In this document: positions 24,499-32,777 of the stretch, one piece after another
Layout of the letters: the number at the start of each line of letters is the position of its first letter
How positions within the stretch are numbered: the stretch's first letter is position 1
Assembly (NCBI GenBank): GCA_002897855.1
Contig: BDTO01000036.1
Location: 1-64,000 of the forward strand
Reading direction: 5' to 3'
DNA length: 64,000 nt
From: a bacterium BMS3Bbin05
GTDB lineage: Bacteria > Nitrospirota > Thermodesulfovibrionia > Thermodesulfovibrionales > BMS3Bbin05
Made by a program: the position numbers and the translations under genes
Notes under the pieces: model-generated
What the model was told of the DNA's origin: nothing
Databases searched by the model: none
Seen by the model: only the letters and a program-made list of their open reading frames with translations

Positions 24499-25682
24499 GA
24501 TCCACCTTCCTCCATGTCTGCCCATCCTTTGGCTGCAAAAGGGGACATGGCTCTGAGTTTTTCAATTATCTGAGGGAATTCCTCCAATAGATAGTCTATA
24601 TCATCTTCCGTATTGTCAATTCCAAGACTGAATACAATAGATCCATGTGCCAGTGACGAGGGAATCCCCATTGAAAGCAGAACGGGCGAAGCCTTCAGGG
24701 CCTTTGATGTACAGGCGGAGCCGCTTGCTGCGCATATCCCCTTTGAAGCCAACAGAAGCAGCATACCCTCGCCTTCGATGTATTCAACACACATGCTCGC
24801 ATGGCCGGGCAGACGCTTTTCAAGGTCCCCCGTATAATGAATATTGGGTACTTTTTTTAAACCTTTAATCAGTTTGTTCCTGAGAACGCTGACATGATTC
24901 ATCCTGTTGACAATCTGCTCCCCGGTAATCACGGCAGCCTTACCCATACCTACTATTGCAGGCACATTTTCAGTGCCTGCCCTCCTGCCTCCTTCCTGGA
25001 TGCCGCCGTAGATGAGCGGGGTAATCCTCTGGCCTTTTTTAAGATAAAGGGCCGCCGCTCCTTTTGGTCCGTAAAACTGATGGGCAGCCATTGAAAGCAG
25101 GTCAACGCCCAGGTATTTGATATCAACCGGTATGTTGCCTACTGTGGCAACTGCATCTGAATGAAATACAATTCCTTTTTCATGAGCTATTTCAGCAATT
25201 TCCTTTATTGGCTCGATTGTTCCTACCTCGCTGCTGGCGTGAGTTATGGAAATTATTGTCGTCTCATCAGTAATTGCCCTTCTTACCGTTTCAGGATCAA
25301 TAGTGCCGTATTTATCCGGAGTGAGATATGTTACGGCGAAATCCATCTTCTCAAGTACCCGCGCTGAATTTAATATCGAGTGGTGTTCCATCCTGCTGAC
25401 TATCGCGTGTTTCCCTTCATGCTGTCTTGCCAGCGCTATTCCCCTTAAAGCGAAGTTGTTCGCCTCGGCCCCACTTGAGGTAAAGATAATTTCCGACGGT
25501 TCTGCATTAATCAGTGCTGCTACCTGTTGCCTCGAATTCTCGATCGCCTCTCTTGCATTCATTCCGAGATCATAAACGCTCAATGGATTACCATATTCCT
25601 CCCTGAAATAGGGCATCATGGCATCCAGCACTTCAGGTAAAATTGGATTTGTGGCTACATGATCAAAATACCTTCTTTTCAT
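24480..25682 (-). CDS. IscS/NifS-like protein lacking the PLP-binding lysine
   Basis: Fold type I aminotransferase related to cysteine desulfurase, 400 aa. Conserved parts include GAEANN (71-76), EHHSIL (99-104), HSDA (174-177), GGRRAGTEN and the sulfur-accepting cysteine loop SGSACTSK. The residue that should bind PLP covalently, K in H-K-x-(Y/H)-G-P-K-G, is Gln: AAHQFYGPKG with H201-Q202; the codon is CAG. NNE (usually contacting PLP) is SSE, and the DAVQ position is DAVAT. The closest pattern I know is Archaeoglobus IscS, which also lacks the lysine and ends LRSMSP (here LRAMSP). Desulfurase activity is therefore doubtful; it may act as a partner of IscU with sulfide as the sulfur source. 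Confidence 0.85.
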   Translation of the reverse strand: MKRRYFDHVATNPILPEVLDAMMPYFREEYGNPLSVYDLGMNAREAIENSRQQVAALINAEPSEIIFTSSGAEANNFALRGIALARQHEGKHAIVSRMEHHSILNSARVLEKMDFAVTYLTPDKYGTIDPETVRRAITDETTIISITHASSEVGTIEPIKEIAEIAHEKGIVFHSDAVATVGNIPVDIKYLGVDLLSMAAHQFYGPKGAAALYLKKGQRITPLIYGGIQEGGRRAGTENVPAIVGMGKAAVITGEQIVNRMNHVSVLRNKLIKGLKKVPNIHYTGDLEKRLPGHASMCVEYIEGEGMLLLLASKGICAASGSACTSKALKASPVLLSMGIPSSLAHGSIVFSLGIDNTEDDIDYLLEEFPQIIEKLRAMSPFAAKGWADMEEGGSCTAKN

Positions 25683-25685
25683 ATT

Positions 25686-25943
25686 TTACCTCGCATTCTT
25701 TTTTATATAGAACTTATAATATCCCGTCGTCTCATCTATTCCAAGAAAATCATTGCCGGTTTTCTCGCACCAATCCGGAATGTCTTCAAGCGCTCCGTCA
25801 TAATCGGTGAGTATTTCAAGTATCTGTCCCGGCTGAAGGTCTTTTATCTTTTCTTCCAGTTTAAGAAGATGCATGGGACACATCATGTATACTATATCAG
25901 TCGTAACGTCCGGTTTGACATTTTCAACAAATTTAATTGTCAT
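25686..25943 (-). CDS. TusA/SirA-like sulfur-carrier family protein
   Basis: 85-residue protein of the TusA fold: an early cysteine in MMCPMHLLKLEEKIKDL (the family has CP-x-P, here CPMH), then PGQILEILTDYDGALEDIPDWCEKTGNDFLG, which matches the family's ITDD..A..DI..WC...G element. TusA proteins carry persulfide sulfur between donors and acceptors. The start overlaps the rrf2 stop (ATGA) and the stop is 3 nt before the IscS-like gene, so it probably supplies or accepts sulfur in this operon. Confidence 0.85.
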   Translation of the reverse strand: MTIKFVENVKPDVTTDIVYMMCPMHLLKLEEKIKDLQPGQILEILTDYDGALEDIPDWCEKTGNDFLGIDETTGYYKFYIKKNAR

Positions 25944-26404
25944 GCCTGAGCATCTCCGGAATCGGTTTTTTGCGCCGGCTGGGCGAAATCTTCAAATGAA
26001 GTTCCTTTCAGAAGGTCTGAAAGCGTTATGGAGTCAAGGAAAGTTACTATCTGTTGCCCCAGGGCCTTCCATAACAGGTGAATTACACAGCTTTCAGCCC
26101 TTATGCATCCTTCACTGGGATCGAGACATGATGTTATCGCAACAGGACCCTCAAGTTCACTCACAATCGAACCTATAGTGATTTTCTCCGGTGCTTTATT
26201 TAAGAGATAACCTCCCCCGGGGCCCTTAATGCTCCTGATAAGACCCGCTTTCTTGAGCTTATTCAGGATTTGCTCAAGATACGGTACAGAAACATCCTGT
26301 TTCTCGGATACCTTTTTGATGTTCACAACATTATCCGGATATCCCAGGGCAATTTCATACATAGCCCTTACTCCGTATTGGCCTTTTGCCGATAATCTCA
26401 ACAT
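25940..26404 (-). CDS. Rrf2-family (IscR-like) Fe-S regulator
   Basis: 154 residues. A winged helix-turn-helix occupies 1-80 (MLRLSAKGQYGVRAM, then PYLEQILNKLKKAGLI and GPGGGYLL, which is diagnostic for Rrf2). Cysteines C93, C100 and C106 with H109 are placed as the cluster ligands of IscR. The downstream TusA, IscS-like and IscU genes are its likely targets. The strong promoter just upstream is overlapped by an inverted repeat, suggesting autoregulation. The tail after about residue 125 is acidic and unconserved. Confidence 0.92.
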   Translation of the reverse strand: MLRLSAKGQYGVRAMYEIALGYPDNVVNIKKVSEKQDVSVPYLEQILNKLKKAGLIRSIKGPGGGYLLNKAPEKITIGSIVSELEGPVAITSCLDPSEGCIRAESCVIHLLWKALGQQIVTFLDSITLSDLLKGTSFEDFAQPAQKTDSGDAQA

Positions 26405-26411
26405 ATTCTAT

Positions 26412-26448
26412 ATATAATAATACTTTACCAATTTTGTCAAGTATTATT
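26412..26448 (-). promoter_or_regulatory. Sigma-70 type promoter with overlapping operator for the rrf2-isc operon
   Basis: On the minus strand, -35 TTGACA (26440-26435) is followed by a 17-nt spacer and -10 TTATAT (26417-26412). A perfect 10-bp inverted repeat, AATAATACTT (26416-26425) and AAGTATTATT (26439-26448), covers both boxes. Transcription should start 6-8 nt below the -10, at about 26404-26406, that is at the rrf2 ATG, and no ribosome-binding site is present; the mRNA may be leaderless. Confidence 0.72.
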
Positions 26449-26491
26449 TTACCTGGTTCCCGTCGAAAAAAAAACGTTACAATACGGATAA

Positions 26492-27292
26492 TTATTCCTG
26501 GAGGATCAGGCTTACTATATCGCCTGTTTTAAGTCCGAATTGTGACGCCGCATTGCCCCTGTAGATAAAAAGTTCAAGCAGATCGTTGCTGTTGAAAACG
26601 GCATACAATTCTTTATTGGTAACATCCGAATAGGAATGTTTCAATCGGACCTGTCTGCCCTTGCAGATGACTCTGCACTTCGGGATGAGTTCACTTACTG
26701 ATAAAGCGGAAAAATCTTTTGCGGAAACATTTGTTAATGCATTTCCAAAACGGTCTATATGGACAATTTCGCCCTCAATAATGTTTTTAGCCTTCCTGCG
26801 TGGGACGGGAAGTTCCAGCTTGACATAGTCGCTTATTTCATCACCAAATTTTGTTATTTCGACTCCTTTGGTCAACCACGCAGCGACCGGAGCAAATATA
26901 TCCCTGGCCTGAAAAGTAGAACTGCCTTTCCTGAGAAAATAGTGTTCAGCTTTAATATGTATAACAGTAATTTCTTTATTGATATTATAGATGTATGAAA
27001 AGATTCCGTTATCAGGACCTATAAAGTAATAATTGCCGCTTGCCACTATTATGGGCCGCCGTTCCGAACCGACCCCGGGATCTATAACGCATACATGTAC
27101 GGTCAGCCTGGGGAAATACTCATAACACATTCCGAGTGCGATTGCTGCTTCCCTTATCATATGAGGCTGGATATCATGTGTAATGTCGACAATATTTACT
27201 TCATCGTTTATACTGTAAATAACCCCCTTCATCTGCCCGGCAAAGGTATCCCTGGCGCCGAAATCGGTAAGCAGTGTTATCGTCCTCTTCAT
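26492..27292 (-). CDS. SAM hydrolase / SAM hydroxide adenosyltransferase (DUF62)
   Basis: Family of fluorinase-related enzymes that cleave S-adenosylmethionine with hydroxide to adenosine and methionine. N-terminal LLTDFGARDTFAGQMKG (about 7-23), DPGVGSERR with D71 and R78, GPDNGIFS and the C-terminal barrel with DRFGNALTN are all as in the family. The third residue of the usual Asp-Arg-His set appears changed: TFHGRD is here TFQARD (Q128). The length of 266 is normal. It overlaps pyrD by 4 nt. Its physiological role is unclear in the family. Confidence 0.88.
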   Translation of the reverse strand: MKRTITLLTDFGARDTFAGQMKGVIYSINDEVNIVDITHDIQPHMIREAAIALGMCYEYFPRLTVHVCVIDPGVGSERRPIIVASGNYYFIGPDNGIFSYIYNINKEITVIHIKAEHYFLRKGSSTFQARDIFAPVAAWLTKGVEITKFGDEISDYVKLELPVPRRKAKNIIEGEIVHIDRFGNALTNVSAKDFSALSVSELIPKCRVICKGRQVRLKHSYSDVTNKELYAVFNSNDLLELFIYRGNAASQFGLKTGDIVSLILQE

Positions 27293-28197
27293 TCATTAAC
27301 ACCTCCGATAAGATCATGGATATCCGCGACATTATTTATAGACATATATTCTCTCATACCATTAATTATATTCAATGAACTTATTGGGTCAATAAAATTA
27401 GCTGTGCCGACTGCAACGGATGTGGCGCCCGCAAGTATAAATTCCAATGCATCTTCATATGTCATTATCCCGCCCATTCCTATTATGGGAATCTTTACGG
27501 CATTATGAACCTCCCATACCATCCTGACTGCAACGGGTCTTATGGCCGGTCCGGACAAGCCGCCAATCATACTGGCTATCCTCGACTTTCTTGTTTTAAC
27601 ATTGATCGACATGGCCATAACTGTATTTATCATTGAAACGGCATCCGCTCCTTCATCTTCGGCCGTCCTCGCAAATATCCTGATGTCCGTTACATTGGGG
27701 GAAAGCTTAACTATAAGGGTCTTTTTTTTGACTACCGATCTCACAGCCATAAGGAGCTTTCTGAGCTGCAGGAAATCGACGCCAAAGCTTATTCCGCCCT
27801 GCTTTACATTGGGACAGGAGACGTTGAGTTCTATTGCATCTATATCTTCGCTATCCAGCCGTTCCGATATTTCAATATATTCATCGATGGTATTGCCCAG
27901 CACGTTTGCAACAATGTTTGTCCTGAAATTTCTCAGATAAGGCAATTTTTCTGAAAGGAAACCCTCAAGCCCGACGTTTTGAAGACCTATTGAATTGATC
28001 ATGCCGCATGGAGTCTCGCAGATACGCGGCGCTGGATTGCCGGCCATGGGATTCAAGGATATCCCCTTGACATTAATGGCGCCCAGTTCGCTGAGGTCAA
28101 AGAATTCCGCATATTCCTGACCGTAACCAAAAGTACCGGAAGCGGTCATTACGGGATTCTTCATCTGCATTTTGCCGATTTTTACATCAAGTTTCAT
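27289..28197 (-). CDS. pyrD: Dihydroorotate dehydrogenase, class 1B catalytic subunit
   Basis: Oxidises dihydroorotate to orotate in pyrimidine synthesis. The FMN barrel starts MKNPVMTASGTFGYG. NVSCPNVK carries C128 as the catalytic base, which marks the class 1 enzymes; IPIIGMGGI and EFILAGATSVAVGTA are phosphate-binding loops of the barrel. Class 1B is supported by the adjacent pyrK gene 29 nt upstream, the partner that passes electrons to NAD. The stop overlaps the start of the downstream DUF62 gene (ATGA). Confidence 0.95.
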   Translation of the reverse strand: MKLDVKIGKMQMKNPVMTASGTFGYGQEYAEFFDLSELGAINVKGISLNPMAGNPAPRICETPCGMINSIGLQNVGLEGFLSEKLPYLRNFRTNIVANVLGNTIDEYIEISERLDSEDIDAIELNVSCPNVKQGGISFGVDFLQLRKLLMAVRSVVKKKTLIVKLSPNVTDIRIFARTAEDEGADAVSMINTVMAMSINVKTRKSRIASMIGGLSGPAIRPVAVRMVWEVHNAVKIPIIGMGGIMTYEDALEFILAGATSVAVGTANFIDPISSLNIINGMREYMSINNVADIHDLIGGVNE

Positions 28198-28226
28198 ATG
28201 ATAATTCCCGGTTCATGACAGTTTAT

Positions 28227-28982
28227 TCAATCCCATATAATATCCGAAGCCGAAAATACAGGCCCCTCTTTACACACCCTCTGATAGCCGTTCTTCGTTC
28301 TGACAACACAACCAAGACATGAGCCAAGCCCGCAAGCCATATTCTGTTCAAGTGAAACATAACATTCTATTCCCTTACGAATACAAAATTCTGCTACCTT
28401 TTTGAGCATAACTCCAGGGCCGCATGTATATACAGTAACATCCTCTTCCCCGTTCATAAATTCATTTATAAAATCCATTACGTTCCCTTTCCTTCCTGCA
28501 GAACCGTCATCCGTAGAAATAATCAAATCCCCTGCAGTCGACTCGATTTCATCTCTATACACGATATCCTGCGCTGTTCCGGCTCCATATATTACCTTTG
28601 CTCTTTCACTAAATCTTTTTATTAGTGAAAAAAGAGAGGCAATACCCATTCCGCCGGCAATGATAACGGGCTGTTTTTGACAAATTGGATAAGACATACC
28701 AAGAGGACCGATTACATCAATAATGTTTCCCGCAGACTTATGGCTCAGTATGGCGGTACCCCTGCCCGTTTCTCTTACAAGAAACGATAATTCGTTCAGA
28801 TCGGCATCGAATATACTAAAAGGTCTTTTGAGCAGAGGGTCATAAAATTGTCCGGTCTGAAGCATGTAGAACTGCCCTGGCTCAGGATTCATTGCCGGGG
28901 TAAGGAAATGAATCCTGAACAGCTTGATATTTCTGGCAACTTCCCGGTTATAAATAATTTCTGCCTTAAATGACCTACTCAA
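28227..28982 (-). CDS. pyrK: Dihydroorotate dehydrogenase electron-transfer subunit PyrK
   Basis: FAD and [2Fe-2S] subunit that passes electrons from PyrD to NAD. The FAD domain has KRPFSIFDAD (52-61), the NAD domain has IIAGGMGIASLFSL, and the C-terminal cluster cysteines are C217, C222, C225 and C237 in ACGLGSCLGCVV and VCKEGPVF. The length of 251 is typical. It overlaps greA by 8 nt and precedes pyrD. Confidence 0.95.
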   Translation of the reverse strand: MSRSFKAEIIYNREVARNIKLFRIHFLTPAMNPEPGQFYMLQTGQFYDPLLKRPFSIFDADLNELSFLVRETGRGTAILSHKSAGNIIDVIGPLGMSYPICQKQPVIIAGGMGIASLFSLIKRFSERAKVIYGAGTAQDIVYRDEIESTAGDLIISTDDGSAGRKGNVMDFINEFMNGEEDVTVYTCGPGVMLKKVAEFCIRKGIECYVSLEQNMACGLGSCLGCVVRTKNGYQRVCKEGPVFSASDIIWD

Positions 28983-29448
28983 AGCAGATCTCTAAAACTT
29001 CGTATTCTACAGTCCGGGCGGGAGCCTTTATTGTTACACAATCCCCGACTTCCTTCCCTATCAGGGACTTCCCGACAGGTGATGTCACAGAAATCCTTCC
29101 ATTTTTTACATCGGCCTCATCCGCCCCCACAAGCACAAATTTCCTTTCCTCATCTGTGTTCAGGTCGTAGACTTTAACCGTAGCGCCCCAGGCGATTCTT
29201 GACTGATTGATGCTGGACGGATCTATAACATTTGCCCTTGCGATCTTGTCCTGAAGCTCCTGGATCCTGCCTGAAATAAATGACTGCTTTTCCTTTGCAG
29301 CATGGTATTCGGCATTCTCGGACAGGTCACCGTGAGCACGCGCCTCTTCGATATCCTTCACATTTTTTGGTCTTTCAACCTTTATAAGCCTTTCAAGTTC
29401 TTTCCTGAGCTTTTCGTAGCCCGCTCTTGTCATTGGTATTCTCTGCAT
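28975..29448 (-). CDS. greA: Transcription elongation factor GreA
   Basis: Rescues backtracked RNA polymerase by stimulating transcript cleavage. The N-terminal coiled coil includes MTRAGYEKLRKELERL and the tip acidic pair in DLSENAEYHAAKEKQ (D and E). The C-terminal FKBP-like domain ends ISVTSPVGKSLIGKEVGD and YEVLEI. GAGG lies 7 nt before the ATG. It is the first gene of the pyr cluster, divergent from mutS. Confidence 0.96.
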   Translation of the reverse strand: MQRIPMTRAGYEKLRKELERLIKVERPKNVKDIEEARAHGDLSENAEYHAAKEKQSFISGRIQELQDKIARANVIDPSSINQSRIAWGATVKVYDLNTDEERKFVLVGADEADVKNGRISVTSPVGKSLIGKEVGDCVTIKAPARTVEYEVLEICFE

Positions 29449-29558
29449 ACTATAACCTCTTTATAAACTCCGGAATATTCATAATTTAACATTTTGAGCC
29501 GGATATTAGTCAACAATCTATTGAACTTTCCATCTGCAATAGTATTTAATATCAATTA

Positions 29559-32177
29559 ATGGATGTCAATAAAAAAACCATAAACTCTTCAGTTGCCCTC
29601 ACCTCTTCAACCCCGTTGATGAAGCAATATGCCTCGATTAAAGAGGATCATAAAGATGCGATTTTGTTCTTCAGGCTCGGGGACTTCTATGAGATGTTCG
29701 GCGAAGATGCCGTTATTGCATCAAAAATTCTCCAGATAACACTTACCACCAGGGATAAAAACAGTGAAACCCCCATCCCTATGTGTGGAATACCTCATTT
29801 TTCCGCTGCGGGTTATATTACAAAACTTATCAATAGTGGCCGAAAGGTTGCCGTATGTGAGCAGATGGAAGATACTGAAGATTCAAGCGGTATCGTCAGG
29901 CGCGAAGTGGTAAGAGTTATAACCCCGGGGACACATGAACCTGAAAATCCAAAAGAAAGTTCTTATATAATGTCGGTATTTCCGCACGGAAACAGGCATA
30001 GCATCTCAATGGCCGAAATATCTACCGGTGAATTCCTTGTATATGAAAGCGATGGTTCTCTTGAAGATGAAATATCTCTTGCAGAGCCGAGGGAAATACT
30101 CTGTCCTGAAAGTCTCAGACAAAGAATCGGATATTCCTCGATATTGAAAGGTCAATATGTAACATATATCGATGACTGGTTCTTTGATCAGGCCGAATCA
30201 TATAAAAGACTGCTTGAATATTTCAGAGTTACATCTCTGGAAGGATACGGGTGTGAAACAATGCCTGAAGGAATATCAGCGGCCGGCGCCCTCCTTTATT
30301 ATCTCATTGAAACGCAGGGAAACGCATTCGGGTTTAAACGGATCACAACTCTCAACAAGGCATCATTCATGCTGCTGGATGCCTCTACCAAGAAGAACCT
30401 CGAACTCCTTGTAAATCTTAAAGACGGTACTCAAAATGAATCTCTTTTAAATGTTCTCGATCAAACTCTTACTTCAATGGGTGGAAGGCTGCTTAGAACC
30501 GCCATAGTTAAACCCCTGACCCATTCAGATGAGATCGGAAAGAGGCATGATGCAGTTGAATCGCTCGTGAATGATTTCGAGTCTCTGGAAAATATCAGAC
30601 AGGTACTCAGAAATGTCCATGATCTGGAAAGGCTTGCCGTCAGACTTTCCACGTTAAGGGTAAATGCGAGGGACCTGGCGGCAATAAAAAACTCAATCGC
30701 TCTTATCCCGAAATTGAGGAATATCACGTCAAAATTGAGGAGTAATCTGATTGAAAATATCAACGATGAGCTGGATGATTTCACTGAACTCAAAGAGTTA
30801 CTCGGGGAATCAATAGTCGACAGCCCCCCTCCGGGCATAAGAGAAGGTGGAATTATTAAAAAGGGATATAGCAGGGAAGTGGATGAACTCAGAGATCTGT
30901 CGAGCAATAGCAGGGAATTCCTTGCGCGATTTGAGGCGGAGGAAAGGAAATCGACAGGCATAGGTTCATTAAAAGTCGGATACAACAAGGTTCATGGCTA
31001 TTATATCGAAGTAACCAGAACAAACCTTTCGCATGTACCGGAACATTACATCAGAAAGCAGACCCTCATAAATTCTGAGAGATTTATTACCCCGGAGCTG
31101 AAAGATTATGAATCAAAAATTTTAGGTTCGGAGGAAAAATTAAAAAATCTTGAATACCACATTTTCAGGAACATAATCGATAAAATATCCGTCTATGCCG
31201 ATAGAATCCAGGCAACTGCATCTGCCATAGCCCTGCTTGATCTCATTGTTTCACTCGCAACGGCAGCTCGAAGGTATAATTATGTCAAGCCTCAGATCAC
31301 GGATTCCGGAAGGATTGAGATTATTGAAGGCAGGCATCCCGTGCTTGAAAGGATCGAGAGCGACGAAAGATTCATACCGAACAATTCTATAATAGATACT
31401 GATGAAGATTTCCTCCTGATAATAACCGGACCTAACATGGCCGGGAAGTCAACTTATATGAGGCAGGCAGCCCTGATTGTCCTCATGGCTCAGATGGGCT
31501 CTTTTGTGCCTGCGGAAAAAGCTGCCATAGGAGTAGCAGACAGGATATTTACGAGGATCGGGGCTTCGGATTTCCTTTCACGGGGGCAGAGTACTTTCAT
31601 GGTTGAAATGATCGAGACGGCGAATATCATAAATAATGCTACTGAAAAAAGCCTTATCCTGCTTGATGAGGTGGGAAGGGGAACCAGTACCTTTGATGGT
31701 ATAAGCATTGCATGGGCGGTTGCGGAATACATTGCAACCAAAATCAGGGCAAGGACCATGTTTGCCACTCATTATAATGAGCTTACGGAGTTGTCCCTGT
31801 CTCTTGAAGGGGTAAGGAATCTTAATATAGCTGTCAAGGAGTGGGGAGATGAAATCATATTTCTCAGAAAAATAGAAAAAGGTCCTGCCGACAAGAGTTA
31901 CGGCATACAGGTTGCCAGGCTCGCAGGCTTGCCCGTGGCAGTACTTGAGAGGGCAAGAGAGGTGCTCCGCAGCCTTGAAGAAGAAGACATAAACGAAACC
32001 GGGGAATCAAGGTTTGCAGGAAGAAAGGGGAAAAAGAAATCAGTACAACTTGACCTTTTCGGTCTGAAGGCCCATCCGGCAATAAAAGAATTAAATAACG
32101 CCAGTCCGGAATCCATGACCCCCGAAGAAGCGCTGCAATTTATATTCAAATTAAAAGAATTATCAAGTCATAGTTAA
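29559..32177 (+). CDS. mutS: DNA mismatch repair protein MutS
   Basis: Recognises mismatches and starts methyl- or nick-directed repair. The mismatch-reading Phe-x-Glu is F43-Y44-E45 in GDFYEMFGED. Connector, lever and clamp domains cover the middle. The ABC-type ATPase has Walker A GPNMAGKS (624-631), LSRGQSTFMVEM signature, Walker B LILLDEVGRGT and the DGISIAWAV switch. The length is 872, normal for MutS1. It is divergent from greA across 110 nt and is followed after 4 nt by coaE. Confidence 0.97.
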   Translation: MDVNKKTINSSVALTSSTPLMKQYASIKEDHKDAILFFRLGDFYEMFGEDAVIASKILQITLTTRDKNSETPIPMCGIPHFSAAGYITKLINSGRKVAVCEQMEDTEDSSGIVRREVVRVITPGTHEPENPKESSYIMSVFPHGNRHSISMAEISTGEFLVYESDGSLEDEISLAEPREILCPESLRQRIGYSSILKGQYVTYIDDWFFDQAESYKRLLEYFRVTSLEGYGCETMPEGISAAGALLYYLIETQGNAFGFKRITTLNKASFMLLDASTKKNLELLVNLKDGTQNESLLNVLDQTLTSMGGRLLRTAIVKPLTHSDEIGKRHDAVESLVNDFESLENIRQVLRNVHDLERLAVRLSTLRVNARDLAAIKNSIALIPKLRNITSKLRSNLIENINDELDDFTELKELLGESIVDSPPPGIREGGIIKKGYSREVDELRDLSSNSREFLARFEAEERKSTGIGSLKVGYNKVHGYYIEVTRTNLSHVPEHYIRKQTLINSERFITPELKDYESKILGSEEKLKNLEYHIFRNIIDKISVYADRIQATASAIALLDLIVSLATAARRYNYVKPQITDSGRIEIIEGRHPVLERIESDERFIPNNSIIDTDEDFLLIITGPNMAGKSTYMRQAALIVLMAQMGSFVPAEKAAIGVADRIFTRIGASDFLSRGQSTFMVEMIETANIINNATEKSLILLDEVGRGTSTFDGISIAWAVAEYIATKIRARTMFATHYNELTELSLSLEGVRNLNIAVKEWGDEIIFLRKIEKGPADKSYGIQVARLAGLPVAVLERAREVLRSLEEEDINETGESRFAGRKGKKKSVQLDLFGLKAHPAIKELNNASPESMTPEEALQFIFKLKELSSHS

Positions 32178-32181
32178 AGAT

Positions 32182-32763
32182 ATGCTTGTAGGATTAACAG
32201 GCAATTTCGGTGCAGGTAAAAGCACAGTCCTTAAGATGTTCGGCAGGAGCGGCGCAATTACCGCCGATGCTGACGAGATTGTATCAGGGTTATACAAAAG
32301 AGATGATATTAAAAGGAGTGTCATTAATCTGCTTGGCAATGTCCGGAAAGACAATGGGAATATTGATAAGGATAAAATTTCTAAAATTATATTTAATAAT
32401 AAAGAGTTAAAAGGGCAACTTGAAGCATTACTTCATCCATACGTATTTTCTGAGATAGTCTCTCTAAACAAGAAATACCCGGGCAATACGGTCGTTGTCG
32501 AGATACCTCTCCTCTTCGAGACCGGATATAGGACCAAGGTTGATGTTGTAATTTTGGTTCATTGCAGGCGAAGTACTATATTCGGCAGATTAAGAAAAAA
32601 AGGTTATTCTGATTCTGAGATTGAAGAAAGGCTATCCCGGCAAATGCCTGATTCTGAAAAGACAGACCACGCAGATTATATAATCAACACTGATAAAAAT
32701 ATCGAAGCTATTGAAGAAGAAGTGAAGATGATATATAATTCATTAAAAGAAAAAAAGAAATAA
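32182..32763 (+). CDS. coaE: Dephospho-CoA kinase CoaE
   Basis: Last step of coenzyme A synthesis: phosphorylation of the ribose 3'-OH of dephospho-CoA. The P-loop GNFGAGKST (8-16) lies at the N-terminus, followed by TADADEIV, LLHPYVFSEI (family LxHPxI), VVEIPLLFETGY and the lid with RLSRQMPDSEKTDHADYIINT. The length of 193 is normal. It follows mutS by 4 nt and precedes the histidine kinase by 14 nt, so the four genes may share transcription. Confidence 0.94.
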   Translation: MLVGLTGNFGAGKSTVLKMFGRSGAITADADEIVSGLYKRDDIKRSVINLLGNVRKDNGNIDKDKISKIIFNNKELKGQLEALLHPYVFSEIVSLNKKYPGNTVVVEIPLLFETGYRTKVDVVILVHCRRSTIFGRLRKKGYSDSEIEERLSRQMPDSEKTDHADYIINTDKNIEAIEEEVKMIYNSLKEKKK

Positions 32764-32777
32764 TCGAGGATGCTTCT

